NCBI RefSeq assembly: GCF_003989135.1
Contig: NZ_RYZZ01000001.1
Location: forward strand, 186,001 to 250,000
Length of the DNA: 64,000 nt
From: Peribacillus cavernae
GTDB taxonomy: Bacteria > Bacillota > Bacilli > Bacillales > DSM-1321
Direction of reading: 5' to 3'
Shown here: piece by piece, positions 23,136 through 33,226 of the stretch
How positions within the stretch are numbered: the first letter of the stretch is position 1
Layout of the letters: every line of letters starts with the position of its first letter
The notes under the pieces: generated by a model
The model's database searches: none
Seen by the model: the letters and a program-made list of their open reading frames with translations, nothing else
Told to the model about the DNA's origin: nothing
Program-made: the position numbers and the translations under genes

Positions 23136-25745
23136 TTAAAAAAGAATCGTCCTCACTTGATTCGTTTTCACTTTCAACTGAATCTTATTATCTTCTATTT
23201 CCAAAGTTTCTGAAGATTTTTCATTAAGGTTTACTATGTGAGCTTGCTGGATTGGTCGCTTAAATTCAAACGAAGCTGTTTTTTCTTCGTCTGTTGGATT
23301 ATAAAAACGCAATACAAATTGCTCATCCTTTTCTGCTTTTTTCAGGGTGCTTAATACAACTTCTGGTTGCTCTTCTTTTAAAAAGCTGAATTGGACAGGA
23401 GTTGTAACCTCTGCTTTGTTTAGCTTCATTGCATTGAATGGAATTTTGTTGTAAAGGTGAATCGGTGTTAGATACTCTTTTGCCATACGTGCAACATTTG
23501 CTTGTAAGGTAGCATGTAGATGTGTGACAATCGCAAATTCCAATGTCAGCTTTCCAAGCATTTGTGAGTCAGGAGTGGGCAAGTTAATACCAGAAGGACG
23601 GCCCGGTCTTCTGAGCATATTCTCTTTCCCAAGAACGCCCACACTTCTAAATAGTGTAATAGCAATGGTATCATACTGATCACCAACAATTTCATACTCT
23701 CTCGTGCTATTTGTTAAAACACTCATTCCATACTCCTCATTTGATAAACCAACAAAGCTTAACATCGGATAGATGGAGTCCGGACGTTCATCCCAGTTCT
23801 CCTGCTCCCAAACATCCATCGCACTATCGTATACATCACGTTTAATGAATCCAAATTGGTTATCAGAAACAGAGAACGCAGAAGCGATACCAGTTGGGAT
23901 CAGGGCTCTGAGACGATGATCTTTGGCATGATTATTAATTTCTAATTTCACTTCAATGATCGGCTTATGATTTGGTATCGTTAATACGATATGAACATCT
24001 ACTGAGCTATTGACAACCTGTTCTTTTCGCTTATTCAAATCTTCCGGTACATCCAAATTGTATTGAATCTCAACGGCAGCCCCATATTGATTTTGCTTCA
24101 TCTCTACGTTTGCCTTTACTTGATCACTGTAGATTAATGTTTCGTTTGGTAATGGAGAGAAATCATACTCATCACCATCATCTCCGCCATTTTCAAGCAA
24201 AAGAACCTCGTTGAACATTTTGTTTAAGCGCTTGTCAAAGATATTTAAGGTACCGTTTGGATTAACGGTAATTTCATAAAAGTCTGTTTCAATTTGCTCT
24301 TTAGAAACGATTGAGTTATTCATACTTCCCTCATTTTCTACCACAAAATACGTTTTGTAGCCTAACGAAGGAATGCGGTCCTTCAATTGAACCGTATATT
24401 TAATAAATGGATCATAGTTCCCGTAATGCACAATCTGCCGGTCTATTAATCCAGGGTCAATAATCTCACTGTTAATAACATCAAACTTCATTTCGTTGGA
24501 AGCTTCATCTATTAACGTAAAAGACTTTAGTTTAGAAATAACAGTAGTTGTAATCACTTCTTCACGATCATACGGCAGCAAGTTGAAGGCAGTAAGACGG
24601 TCATAGTTCCAATCAGTATCCATGGAATCAACAATTTTTCGCTTATAAAAAGTAATTAGTTGATCGACTTTTTCTTCAGCAAGGAAGAAACGGTTGCAAA
24701 TTTCCCGGTGCACTTTATCCGAACAGCAGCAGCCAATACTGTCATGAGCATGGTTTTTCATGATTTCTTTCCAAATGAGTTCAATTAACCCATGATGGTA
24801 TTCAAAGCCTAAGCTGTATGCCAGCGTTGCAAGTGGTTCTAGAATGTTGGTGAGCTTGTTTTCAATTCTGGCGTTTGCCGCCTTTATGTCCATACGAGTA
24901 GAGTAGATGCTGCGGTGAACGCGTGCATACTTTCCATCGATAAATTCACCTTGTAGCGTTGGTAAATCTTTATTTTTTTCTAATTCATCAAAGATGTTTT
25001 CATATTTGCTTAGGAAGAATTCCCGGTCTGGATATAGCTTTCGAAGCTTTTCCATAATCGTAAAAATATTTGTTTGAATCGGCATTTGATCATGGCCGTT
25101 TGGCAGAATAATATTGTCTGTCGTCGCACCACGGTCCAACACGGCAAAATATTTGTCAATGCGCTCTTGAAGCTTTTCCTTATCTTCAGGCAGGTATTTG
25201 CCAATTGCATAACCTAAAGGAAATAATTGAACGAGCACTTTAGAACCGTCACCCGTTTCCCAATAAAATTCGGTTTTATCGGTGCCATGGCGTTCAGAAG
25301 TTCCCCGCCAAAAAATCGAGTATTTAATATCAAAGCCGTTCAAAATTTGCGGCATTTGCGAAGATTGACCGAATGAATCAGGAAGGTAGCCAATAGGCAT
25401 ATGGCTGCCAAATTCTGCGCTATCTTTTATTCCATATAATAAATTTCGAACAATCGATTCTCCGCCGACGACCATTTCGTCGGTTTGCGTATACCAAGGT
25501 CCTATAATCAGCTTCCCCGCTTGTACGAGTTTTTTGATTCTTTCTTTATTTTCAGGCTTCACTGCGAAGTAGTCTTCAAGAATAGACGTTTGACCATCTA
25601 AAACATAATAAGGATAGTCCGGGTTGTTCTCCAGCATCTCGATGATTTCTTCCATGTTGTTCACTAATAAAATTCTCGATTCCTCGGTTGAAAAGTACCA
25701 TTCTCTATCCCAATGCATATGCGGAACGATATGAACTTTTTTCAT
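23136..25745 (-). CDS. mngB: Alpha-mannosidase, glycoside hydrolase family 38 (MngB-like)
   Basis: An 869-residue cytoplasmic GH38 enzyme. The N-terminal barrel has the zinc motif HMHWDREW (H9, H11) and the catalytic nucleophile D123 in GYLPDSFGQSSQMPQIL; later the zinc ligand histidine lies in NHAHDSIGCC. The remainder is the mid-domain and beta-sandwich typical of the bacterial type. In E. coli the homologue MngB hydrolyses 2-O-(6-phospho-alpha-mannosyl)-D-glycerate to mannose-6-phosphate and glycerate. The gene follows the PTS transporter after 33 bases in an operon, supporting the same role or action on another phospho-mannoside. Confidence 0.9.
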   Translation of the reverse strand: MKKVHIVPHMHWDREWYFSTEESRILLVNNMEEIIEMLENNPDYPYYVLDGQTSILEDYFAVKPENKERIKKLVQAGKLIIGPWYTQTDEMVVGGESIVRNLLYGIKDSAEFGSHMPIGYLPDSFGQSSQMPQILNGFDIKYSIFWRGTSERHGTDKTEFYWETGDGSKVLVQLFPLGYAIGKYLPEDKEKLQERIDKYFAVLDRGATTDNIILPNGHDQMPIQTNIFTIMEKLRKLYPDREFFLSKYENIFDELEKNKDLPTLQGEFIDGKYARVHRSIYSTRMDIKAANARIENKLTNILEPLATLAYSLGFEYHHGLIELIWKEIMKNHAHDSIGCCCSDKVHREICNRFFLAEEKVDQLITFYKRKIVDSMDTDWNYDRLTAFNLLPYDREEVITTTVISKLKSFTLIDEASNEMKFDVINSEIIDPGLIDRQIVHYGNYDPFIKYTVQLKDRIPSLGYKTYFVVENEGSMNNSIVSKEQIETDFYEITVNPNGTLNIFDKRLNKMFNEVLLLENGGDDGDEYDFSPLPNETLIYSDQVKANVEMKQNQYGAAVEIQYNLDVPEDLNKRKEQVVNSSVDVHIVLTIPNHKPIIEVKLEINNHAKDHRLRALIPTGIASAFSVSDNQFGFIKRDVYDSAMDVWEQENWDERPDSIYPMLSFVGLSNEEYGMSVLTNSTREYEIVGDQYDTIAITLFRSVGVLGKENMLRRPGRPSGINLPTPDSQMLGKLTLEFAIVTHLHATLQANVARMAKEYLTPIHLYNKIPFNAMKLNKAEVTTPVQFSFLKEEQPEVVLSTLKKAEKDEQFVLRFYNPTDEEKTASFEFKRPIQQAHIVNLNEKSSETLEIEDNKIQLKVKTNQVRTILF

Positions 25746-25778
25746 GATGTCCTCCTATCAATGTTAATCACAAGCTGC

Positions 25779-27719
25779 TTATGCAGCAGCTTGTGAGGCT
25801 TTTTTACGCTTTTCTTTATTTAATTTGCTTTTTCTTGTTGCAATTAAAAGAACCATTGAAACCAAAGCACCAATCAATGCCGCACCGAACCAAATTCCGC
25901 CAGCAGCCAGCAAAGGTTTTCCTTGCAGCAAGGCCAGTGAGAAAATCCCGGCACCAGGTACATTTAAGCCGATGTTGAAGTAGGAAACAATCGCTCCTGT
26001 AATCGCCGACCCTGCTATCAGAGACGGGATAACGCGGAGTGGATCGTTCATCATGAACGGAATCGCTCCTTCTGTTATTCCTGCTAAACCTAACAGCCAT
26101 GTTTGTTTTCCTACTTCTCTTTCTGAATGAGTAAAATGTTTTTTGCCAATAATCGTTGCGCCGGTGACGGAAAAAGCCGATACCATTTTCACGGAAGCAA
26201 AAGTAGCATAAGGAATAAAATTGCCGCTTGCCATTGCGCCAATACAGAATGTATAGGCTGCTTTATTCACAGGGCCACCCAGATCAAAAGATACCATCGC
26301 ACCGATTAAAGCTCCTAATATAATCGCATTCGTCCCGGACATGCTCTGCAGCCATTCGATCAGACCTGTGTTTATAAATGCTAACGGTTTTCCGACAACA
26401 AATAACATAATCGAACCAACGACGAGGGTGCCAACGACAGGATACAACCAGAAGCTGATAAATCCAGCAAACGTTCCTCTCGGTTTTACAGATTGCTTTA
26501 AGAATTTAAGGAAATAACCTGCCAAAATACCACCAAGCATACCTCCCAAGAAACCGCTGCCAATTAAGTTAGCAGCGACACCTGCTGCAAAACCCGGAGC
26601 TAAGGCCGGCTTATCAGCAATGGAGTAGGCCATATACCCTGCAAGAATCGGTACCATGAGCTGGCCTAATAATGTTCCGCCTAATTGTCTTAATAGCCAA
26701 AGCCATGATCCTTCTTCATTGTAAAGATCCTGAAGATCAAAGGCCTGTGAGATTAAAACAGCTGCTGCCAAGGTCATACCACCGGCCACGATGATTGGGA
26801 TGATATAGGATATACCTGTTAAGATAGAATCTTTTATTTCTGTCTTGAACCGTTTCTTATCATTTTCTTCCGGAACCTCTGAAGCGCTTTCTTCCGGTGC
26901 ATGATCTCTTTTTGGAGTGTTTTCAGCTTTCTCCAAAGCCTGCGTTAAAAGCCCTTTTGCATTTTTAAGCGGTGCTGCCACTGAAGTTTTAATTTTTGGA
27001 AGATGAGCATATCTTTCTTCATCTTTCACAGCCACGTCCACTGCGAAAATAACAGCATCCGCTTTAGCTAACAATCCTTTGGTATGGCGGTCTTCGATAC
27101 CATTTGCACCCTGCTTTTCTACAAATATATCGATACCTAATTCTTTACCTGCCTTGACCAGAGCTTCCGCTGCCATATAAGTATGCGCAATGCCTGCCGG
27201 ACAGGCGGTAACCGCTAGTATGGTCTTATCTATTTTCTTCACTTCTAATGCTTTTTCCTCATCCAGACGGTCCAAATTCTTGTATAGCTCCTGGTTTGTT
27301 TTCGAAGTCAATAAACGGTTTTTATAAGCTTCATTAGATAGCCTTGTCACAAATTCAGATAATAACGAAAGGTGGGTAGAACCCGCTTCATTTTCTGGTA
27401 TAGCCAGTAAAATTACTAGTTCCACTTTATTATTTGGGTCAATACTTTCCCAAGTAGTTAAAGGCTTTTGAAGGGTCGCGACGGCAAAGGAAGCCTCTTT
27501 TACGGCTGTCGACTTTCCATGAGGTATTGCCAGCCCGCCTTCAAAACCAGTTGCTGATAAATTCTCTCTGTCCATTACAGCCTGATAGAAGGTTTCCTCA
27601 GAATGCAGTTTTCCTGCTTCGGCTAACTTTTTAATCAAGTACTTTATAATTTCATCTTTAGAGCTAAAAGACTGCTTCGTGCTAGTTAAGGCTGGTGAGG
27701 TAAGACTTTTTAATAACAC
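25779..27719 (-). CDS. mngA: PTS fructose-family EIIABC, probably mannosylglycerate- or mannoside-specific
   Basis: A 646-residue three-domain phosphotransferase permease. EIIA (about 1-145) has the phospho-accepting H67 in LAIPHGKS; EIIB (about 160-260) has the phospho-cysteine in AVTACPAGIAHTYMAA; EIIC (about 295-635) is the membrane channel with GGPVNKAAYTFC. It imports and phosphorylates a sugar. Pairing with a GH38 alpha-mannosidase and an RpiR regulator points to 2-O-alpha-mannosylglycerate or a related mannoside. A hairpin and a cre-like site separate it from the regulator gene upstream. Confidence 0.9.
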   Translation of the reverse strand: MLLKSLTSPALTSTKQSFSSKDEIIKYLIKKLAEAGKLHSEETFYQAVMDRENLSATGFEGGLAIPHGKSTAVKEASFAVATLQKPLTTWESIDPNNKVELVILLAIPENEAGSTHLSLLSEFVTRLSNEAYKNRLLTSKTNQELYKNLDRLDEEKALEVKKIDKTILAVTACPAGIAHTYMAAEALVKAGKELGIDIFVEKQGANGIEDRHTKGLLAKADAVIFAVDVAVKDEERYAHLPKIKTSVAAPLKNAKGLLTQALEKAENTPKRDHAPEESASEVPEENDKKRFKTEIKDSILTGISYIIPIIVAGGMTLAAAVLISQAFDLQDLYNEEGSWLWLLRQLGGTLLGQLMVPILAGYMAYSIADKPALAPGFAAGVAANLIGSGFLGGMLGGILAGYFLKFLKQSVKPRGTFAGFISFWLYPVVGTLVVGSIMLFVVGKPLAFINTGLIEWLQSMSGTNAIILGALIGAMVSFDLGGPVNKAAYTFCIGAMASGNFIPYATFASVKMVSAFSVTGATIIGKKHFTHSEREVGKQTWLLGLAGITEGAIPFMMNDPLRVIPSLIAGSAITGAIVSYFNIGLNVPGAGIFSLALLQGKPLLAAGGIWFGAALIGALVSMVLLIATRKSKLNKEKRKKASQAAA

Positions 27720-27773
27720 GCTTGTACCCCCTTTGTTTCTCTATGGTAAATGATACTTTCATCGTAGCATAAA

Positions 27774-27804
27774 AAAAATAAGAAGAGATTTTCTTCTTAT
27801 TTTT
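27774..27804 (-). terminator. Hairpin between the RpiR and PTS genes
   Basis: Thirteen-base arms AAAAATAAGAAGA and TCTTCTTATTTTT with a five-base loop, followed on the minus strand by further T residues. It could end the regulator transcript or act as an attenuator before the PTS gene. Confidence 0.65.
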
Positions 27805-27820
27805 ACACGTATAGGGTTGG

Positions 27821-27834
27821 TAAAAGCGCTTTCA
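27821..27834. promoter_or_regulatory. cre-like site at the end of the RpiR gene
   Basis: On the minus strand TGAAAGCGCTTTTA matches the CcpA consensus except one base near the end, and its TGA is the stop codon of the regulator gene. It lies about 100 bases before the PTS start. Confidence 0.45.
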
Positions 27835-28581
27835 TGTGTATTTATACACAGTGCCGGATGACTCCCAATAATATTCGGATAAGGTCCGTAAAACAATCAT
27901 TAGCGGGGTTCTATCGGTGATGTTATAGCCGTTAAGCGTTTTACCTGGAGAATAACAATATAAATGTATATCCGCTAACTTCTGCAAGGAGTTTCTTGTA
28001 AAATGAGTGAGTGAAATAATCTTGACTCCTCTTTCCTTGCCTAACGCGGCAATCTCTAAAACCTGAGAGGTTTCGCCCGACAAACTGAGGAGAAAAAGAA
28101 CATCTTCTTGATCAAGCTTGTTTATCTCATGGATGATTTCATGGCGATGCATGTAAAATTCGGACTGTTTTCCGACAATTTTAAGATTCTTCACCATCAT
28201 CTCACAGAAAGGAACAGTATCCCCCACCCCGAAAAAAAGAACCTGCTTCGCTTCATGCAGCATTCGAGTCACAATCGCAATCTTATCTATATCGATTAAA
28301 CTAAACGTTTTTTGCAGATTAAAGTGCAAACTGTCTTCTAAATTCTCCTGTTCTGTAAAAAGTTCTTCCTTCAGACTGTTCTTAAGCTGAGAGTAGCCAT
28401 CATATCCTATTTTCTTAGAAAGTCTTGTAATCGTATTAGGTACAGTAAACAAATTTGACGCGAGAGATTGAATCGAAAGCTTGACTACTTCTTTCTTATT
28501 ATCAATGATATATTCAATAATTTGATCATCTGTATCATTTAGCTTATATTCGAATTTTTGAGCCCGCTCCTCAAAAAGCAT
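27832..28581 (-). CDS. RpiR-family transcriptional regulator
   Basis: A regulator of 249 residues from the chosen ATG, with an N-terminal RpiR helix-turn-helix (about 1-75; LASNLFTVPNTITRLSKKIG) and a C-terminal SIS sugar-phosphate-binding domain (GVGDTVPFCEMM, LLSLSGETSQVLE). SIS domains sense sugar phosphates. The ATG at 28581 has AGGGG upstream; a GTG four codons earlier is possible but its spacing is poor. Directly upstream of the PTS-mannosidase pair, it most likely regulates them in response to a phospho-mannoside or mannose-6-phosphate. Confidence 0.9.
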   Translation of the reverse strand: MLFEERAQKFEYKLNDTDDQIIEYIIDNKKEVVKLSIQSLASNLFTVPNTITRLSKKIGYDGYSQLKNSLKEELFTEQENLEDSLHFNLQKTFSLIDIDKIAIVTRMLHEAKQVLFFGVGDTVPFCEMMVKNLKIVGKQSEFYMHRHEIIHEINKLDQEDVLFLLSLSGETSQVLEIAALGKERGVKIISLTHFTRNSLQKLADIHLYCYSPGKTLNGYNITDRTPLMIVLRTLSEYYWESSGTVYKYT

Positions 28582-28613
28582 TTCAGAAATCACCCCTGAG
28601 TATCTTCTCCAAA

Positions 28614-29054
28614 TTACTCCCCAACAACTGGATCCTCTTCATATTCTCTTTCCCCCAAATTTTGAGCAAATCTTAATAAATAACCGTCTGGGTCAACGAT
28701 TAAAAATTCTTTCTGTCCTATTAATTTAGTGTCTGCTCTGTACCAATTATCCTGAATTTCTATCTTAATCGGATACTGATGAATTCTCACATTCTCATAT
28801 AATTCGTTACTATTATTTACTACAATTTGGAAATTAATCCCTCTCCCAAAAGGATAAGATAGCTCCCCAGTCTTCCAGTAGTCATTTATTTCTTCAATCA
28901 TAATTTGACAGTCATCTAGTGATAGCAGAGCAAACTTATCCTCTGGACGTTGGTACTCTAACTTAAACAAAAGAATATTTAAATAAAAATTAAGACTTTT
29001 ATTTATATCTGAAACAGATAACTCTGGTACTAATGCATTCATTCTAAACACCAT
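28614..29054 (-). CDS. VOC (glyoxalase/bleomycin-resistance) superfamily protein
   Basis: A small protein of about 146 residues with the paired beta-alpha-beta modules of the VOC fold: LVPELSVSDINKSLNFYLN at the start, then FLIVDPDGYLLRFAQNLGER near the end, where E/H metal positions are partly conserved. Bleomycin-resistance-type and unknown-function VOC proteins share this pattern. The start MVFRMNALVPELSV at 29054 is chosen because GAGGAG lies about 12 bases upstream; an ATG 4 codons earlier is too near. It stands alone between the mannosylglycerate cluster and a coiled-coil gene. Confidence 0.8.
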   Translation of the reverse strand: MVFRMNALVPELSVSDINKSLNFYLNILLFKLEYQRPEDKFALLSLDDCQIMIEEINDYWKTGELSYPFGRGINFQIVVNNSNELYENVRIHQYPIKIEIQDNWYRADTKLIGQKEFLIVDPDGYLLRFAQNLGEREYEEDPVVGE

Positions 29055-29461
29055 ATATATATTCATCTCCTCTAAAATCGCAACATCCTGCAGGTGAAAG
29101 ATTGCACGAAAACCCACTCAAACTTTTTGAACTAAACTGTCAGGTAGTTGAGGATTGAAAATAAAATTACACCTTTTAATATTTCATTATACCAAAAACG
29201 TATTAGCAATTCAGTTTACATCTCGGTTTTTCCCTTAGCCATATTCTATAGCTAAAAATAGTCCCATACCAGAAAAGCCTTCTATGCTGGTATTTTTCTT
29301 GGTAACCAGGACAAGCTTATTAGCTGGATCCTTCGTACCCGTTCTCTATTCCATTCCATATATAAAAAATAGTCTCATTTCCCTCAGTTTTCTTCCCATC
29401 ATTGGTAGTTTTTCTTGTGAAAAAGATGTAGAATTATGTATGAATAAGGAGGTGATAACTC
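29055..29461. other. Intergenic stretch with one hairpin
   Basis: No gene recognised. At 29266-29293 ATACCAG pairs with CTGGTAT and is followed by TTTTTC, a weak plus-strand terminator with no intact gene upstream. The remainder contains the promoter and ribosome binding site (AAGGAGGTGATAACTC) of the coiled-coil gene. Confidence 0.4.
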
Positions 29462-29836
29462 ATGGAAGAAAAGCGCTTAGAAAGAATCGAAGAAATGCTG
29501 ATCAGTCTCATTTCAATGGTTGGAAATCTCAACAAAAATCTGCAAACGATGGATGGCAGACTGCAAAACCTGGAAAGTAAAATGGACAACCTGGAAAGCA
29601 GAATGCAAAACATCGAAGGCAAAATGGACAAATTGGAAAGCAGAATGGACAATCTGGAAAGCAGAATGCAAAACGTGGAGGAAGAACAGTCAGCGATGCG
29701 GAAGGAGAACGAAGCTAACTTTAAACAGGTTAATCAAAAACTTAAAGATTTGCTTGCGTTTCAGGAGCATACTTGGGAAAAGACAGTCAGGAATGAACGG
29801 GATGTGGCCGTCATCAAAAAACGATTGGAGTTATAG
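29462..29836 (+). CDS. Small coiled-coil protein with heptad repeats
   Basis: A 124-residue, highly charged protein without signal peptide or membrane segment. Residues 30-75 are a run of seven-residue units such as LESKMDN, LESRMQN and IEGKMDK, giving a continuous coiled coil; the N-terminal part also has a heptad pattern. It ends with RNERDVAVIKKRLEL. The DNA under residues 37-71 is a tandem array of 21-base units, so unit number may vary between strains. Function is not known; it may self-assemble or be an accessory to another protein. Start ATG with an excellent AAGGAGGTGAT site; a terminator at 29959 follows. Confidence 0.8.
   Translation: MEEKRLERIEEMLISLISMVGNLNKNLQTMDGRLQNLESKMDNLESRMQNIEGKMDKLESRMDNLESRMQNVEEEQSAMRKENEANFKQVNQKLKDLLAFQEHTWEKTVRNERDVAVIKKRLEL
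29570..29674 (+). repeat. Five tandem 21-base coding repeats
   Basis: Units of the type CTGGAAAGCAGAATGCAAAA plus one base occur five times in register with the heptads of the coiled-coil protein, differing by a few bases each. Confidence 0.75.
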
Positions 29837-29958
29837 AAAGCATGTTCCAAACTTCTTTTATCATTTCCTGCAGCCTGCACACTCCTCTTTGATGCTTCTC
29901 TATTTATTACCCGAAACAATATCGTAAGAGATTTTCAATGCACTTTTTTAAAGTAAAC

Positions 29959-29991
29959 ATCCCCACTACTTTGAGCAGAAGCGATGGGGAT
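29959..29991 (+). terminator. Rho-independent terminator after the coiled-coil gene
   Basis: ATCCCC (29959-29964) pairs with GGGGAT (29986-29991), followed by ATTTCTTTTTAT. The stem is short but GC-rich. Confidence 0.6.
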
Positions 29992-30056
29992 ATTTCTTTT
30001 TATAAAATAAGTACCCTCTGATCAGTTAAGTAAATAGCCAGCGTACAACATACAAC

Positions 30057-30878
30057 TCACCCTTTCACAGACCCAGCCAGTAGCCCCCGCACAAAAAACT
30101 TCCCTAAGAAAATATAGACTAAAAGCGTGGGAAGGGCAGCAAGCAGCGCACCTGCCATTTGGACATTCCATTGAACGATCTGGCTTCCCGATAGATTCTG
30201 GAGGGCGACCATGATCGGCTGCTGGCTGGATGTCGTAATTGTCACTGCAAACAGGAATTCATTCCAGATGTTTGTGAACTGCCAGATGGCGACGACGACA
30301 AAGCCGGTAATCGAGAGCGGAATGATAATATAACGGAAGATCCGCAGAAATCCGGCTCCATCGATTTTGGCCGATTCAATCATTTCATCGGGAATTCCGG
30401 CATAGAAGTTGCGGAACATAAGCGTTGTAATCGGAATGCCGTACACTACATGGACGAAGACGAGTCCCGTAATGGTGTTGTACAAGCCAATTTCTCTTAA
30501 GAACTGAATCATCGGAATTAAAATGCTCTGGTAGGGAATAAACATCCCAAATAGGATCAAGGTAAAAACCGTGTCTGCTCCTTTAAACTTCCATTTTGAT
30601 AATACATAACCGTTTAAGGATCCTAAGAGCGCCGATAATATCGTCGCTGGAATGACGAGATAAAAAGAATTCAGCAGATTAGGCGCAAGTTTGGAAAAGG
30701 CCGTCGCGTAACTGCTGAAATCAAGAGTTGCCGGCAGCTTCCACATTTCACTTAAGGTAACCTGGTCCAATGGCTTAAGGCTCGTTACAATCATCACATA
30801 GACGGGCATCAGGAATAATAGACTCAGTCCGATTAACAGGAGATATAACAATGGTTTTGCTAATGTTTTAATGGCCAT
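30057..30878 (-). CDS. Carbohydrate ABC transporter permease, MalG/CUT1 type
   Basis: A 273-residue inner-membrane protein with six helices. The EAA loop that contacts the ATPase is visible as [23 protein letters not shown]1 permeases import oligosaccharides. Its ATG overlaps the stop codon of the MalF-type gene (TAATG). The ATPase is not encoded nearby, as is usual in Bacillaceae, where a shared MsmX-type ATPase serves several systems. Last gene of a three-gene operon under a cre site. Confidence 0.94.
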   Translation of the reverse strand: MAIKTLAKPLLYLLLIGLSLLFLMPVYVMIVTSLKPLDQVTLSEMWKLPATLDFSSYATAFSKLAPNLLNSFYLVIPATILSALLGSLNGYVLSKWKFKGADTVFTLILFGMFIPYQSILIPMIQFLREIGLYNTITGLVFVHVVYGIPITTLMFRNFYAGIPDEMIESAKIDGAGFLRIFRYIIIPLSITGFVVVAIWQFTNIWNEFLFAVTITTSSQQPIMVALQNLSGSQIVQWNVQMAGALLAALPTLLVYIFLGKFFVRGLLAGSVKG

Positions 30879-31855
30879 TACGATTCCCCCTTTCGGCTGG
30901 AGATCAGATAAGGAACAATAAAGATCGCGACCGAGATCAGCATAATGATCGCGATAGCCGCACCATTTGCGTAATAGTTGCCACGGAAGGTCGTTTCAAA
31001 CATGTAAACACCGGGAACATCGGTGACAAAGTTCGCCCCCGATCCGGTCATCGCATAAATAAGGTCAAAAATTTTCAAGGAAATATGCGCCATAATAATA
31101 ACAACACTGACGGTGATCGGCCGAAGCAATGGAAGAATAATTTTACGGTAGATTTGAAACTCGGAAGCACCGTCCATCCGTGCGGCTTCCCTTACTTCAT
31201 CCGGAATTCCCCTGAGGCCAGCCAAATACATCGCAACCGAGAAGCCGGTCATCTGCCAGACCGCCGCAATGACAACCGCGATAATCGCGACTGGAATCCC
31301 AAATTCAATTTTCCCCCACTGAAATCCTGCGAGGATATTCGTATCGGTATACCACCTCGAATCGAGCCCGATCTTTTTCATAAAGAGGTTCACTCCGGTA
31401 GATGGGTTTAACAGCCATTGCCAAACGACTCCTGTTACGACAAAAGATAACGCCATCGGGAAGAAAAAGATGTTCCGGAAGAGCGATTCTCCTTTTATCT
31501 TTTGATCCAATAACACTGCCAGAAACTGGCCAGTGACAATACTGGCTCCGATAAATAAAACAGTGAAGATAAGCGTGTTGCGCAAATCGGCCTGGAAACG
31601 AAAATCGTTAAATAAGAATTGATAGTTTTTCAGTCCTGCATATGAAAAATCAGGAACCAGTGAATTCCAGTTGCTAAGTGATACATAACCCGTCCAGCCG
31701 ATAAATCCGTAGACGAAGACCGTTATGAATAGAATAGAAGGGGTAATAAATGCAAGTACGAGAAGATGATCTTTCGTTAATTTCCGCTTCTTTTTCCGGG
31801 GTATGCCAATGGACGGTCCTGCTGTTTGAGTTTCTTTGGCGATAACTTGCTCCAT
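30878..31855 (-). CDS. Carbohydrate ABC transporter permease, MalF/CUT1 type
   Basis: A membrane protein of 325 residues from the chosen start, with six to seven helices and the EAA loop [20 protein letters not shown]. The ATG at 31855 ([11 protein letters not shown]) is used because AAAGGAGGCATAGGG lies just upstream; an earlier in-frame start at 31924 would place that site inside the gene. It pairs with the MalG-type permease (TAATG overlap) and with the binding lipoprotein upstream. Confidence 0.94.
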   Translation of the reverse strand: MEQVIAKETQTAGPSIGIPRKKKRKLTKDHLLVLAFITPSILFITVFVYGFIGWTGYVSLSNWNSLVPDFSYAGLKNYQFLFNDFRFQADLRNTLIFTVLFIGASIVTGQFLAVLLDQKIKGESLFRNIFFFPMALSFVVTGVVWQWLLNPSTGVNLFMKKIGLDSRWYTDTNILAGFQWGKIEFGIPVAIIAVVIAAVWQMTGFSVAMYLAGLRGIPDEVREAARMDGASEFQIYRKIILPLLRPITVSVVIIMAHISLKIFDLIYAMTGSGANFVTDVPGVYMFETTFRGNYYANGAAIAIIMLISVAIFIVPYLISSRKGES

Positions 31856-31924
31856 CCCTATGCCTCCTTTAATGGTGTAAAAAGAAAAGAGGAAGCACGG
31901 AATCACAACCTCTTTTCTGATCAT

Positions 31925-33202
31925 TTATTTCAGTTCAGAAGATGCTGCTTTAAGAGATTCAACAAACCCTTTCACATCTTTCTGCGTCACAAAAATATTG
32001 ACGGCCTGGTTGACTTTCGTTACATAGCCTTCAGGTGCCGCGGAACCATGAGCTAAGCTTGGTGCCAATTTCGCTGCTTTAAAATCTTCCATTGTGTCTT
32101 TTCCGTATTGGTCGTATTTAGAGACATCTGCATCCGTGCGGGCAGGAATCGAACCTTTTAACGGGTTAAAGGCATCCTGGCCTTCTACTGAACCTAAGAC
32201 AGCGAGGAATTTCTTTACGTCATCTGCCTTTTTGACCCCTTTTGGAAGCCCGAATGTATCGGTGATAACCATAAATTGTCCTTCTGTTTCAGGTGTCGCA
32301 ACATAGCCAAAGTCTTCATTTACTTTAAGCTTCAGGTCATTGACAAAGTAGCCTTTTGCCCAGTCACCCATCATATTCATCGCAGCTTCCCCTTTTGCTA
32401 CTAATTGGGACGCATCCTGCCAGTTCCGTGAGCTATGGTCTTCGTTAATGTAAGAGAGCATTTTCTTAAACGTTTCAATGGCCTCGACTACTTTTGGATC
32501 ATCAAAGGCAAGTTCACCGTTCCAGAGCTTAAGATACTCCTCAGCACCCAATTTCCCTAACAAAACGTTTTCAAATACTTGGGTCGCTGTCCACGGCTCT
32601 TTATCACCGAGCGCTAATGGAGTGATTCCCTTTGCTTTCAACTGATCCGCCACTTTAAAAAACTCATCAAACGTCGTCGGTGCTTCCAGGTCATTTTCTT
32701 CAAATACTTTTTTGTTGTACCAGAGAACGTTTCCGCGATGAATATTCACAGGTACTGAATAAATCTTTCCGTCCTTGCTTACCATATCGATTAAATCTTT
32801 GGGAAACTTATCGTTTAAGCCTTCTTTCTCATATAAATCGTCAATCGGTTCCATTTTCCCGGCCTTTACCCAGCCTTCATTCAATTCAGCGCCGCCATGC
32901 ACCTGGAAGGTTGCCGGGGGATCATTTCCTTGCATCCGGCTTGCGAGAACCGCTTTCGCATTGGTTCCTGCCCCACCGGCCACGGCTGCATTTTCAATTG
33001 GGACATCCGGATATTTCTCCTCGAATAGCTTAATTAAGGCCTTTAAGCCGTCCTCTTCCCCAGCCCCGGTCCACCAGCTGAAGATTTCCAGTTTCCCGGA
33101 ATCCTTTTTATCCCCGCTATCTCCTGAGCTGCTGGATGAGCTGCAGGCGGAAAGCATTAAGGCAAACACCAAAACAATCGTAAGCCATATCTTTTTTTTC
33201 AA
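31925..33202 (-). CDS. Carbohydrate ABC transporter substrate-binding lipoprotein
   Basis: A 425-residue extracellular solute-binding protein of family 1. The signal peptide ends at the lipobox LMLSAC; a serine/glycine linker follows, then KLEIFSWWTGAGEEDGLKAL and the family core. It captures a sugar or glycan and delivers it to the two permeases downstream. First gene of the operon; a perfect cre site lies 25 bases upstream. The overlapping sensor-kinase-regulator operon at 34116-37937 on the same strand probably controls it, as in other YesMN-type systems. Confidence 0.93.
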   Translation of the reverse strand: MKKKIWLTIVLVFALMLSACSSSSSSGDSGDKKDSGKLEIFSWWTGAGEEDGLKALIKLFEEKYPDVPIENAAVAGGAGTNAKAVLASRMQGNDPPATFQVHGGAELNEGWVKAGKMEPIDDLYEKEGLNDKFPKDLIDMVSKDGKIYSVPVNIHRGNVLWYNKKVFEENDLEAPTTFDEFFKVADQLKAKGITPLALGDKEPWTATQVFENVLLGKLGAEEYLKLWNGELAFDDPKVVEAIETFKKMLSYINEDHSSRNWQDASQLVAKGEAAMNMMGDWAKGYFVNDLKLKVNEDFGYVATPETEGQFMVITDTFGLPKGVKKADDVKKFLAVLGSVEGQDAFNPLKGSIPARTDADVSKYDQYGKDTMEDFKAAKLAPSLAHGSAAPEGYVTKVNQAVNIFVTQKDVKGFVESLKAASSELK

Positions 33203-33226
33203 ACTTTCATCCCCCTTGCATATAGT

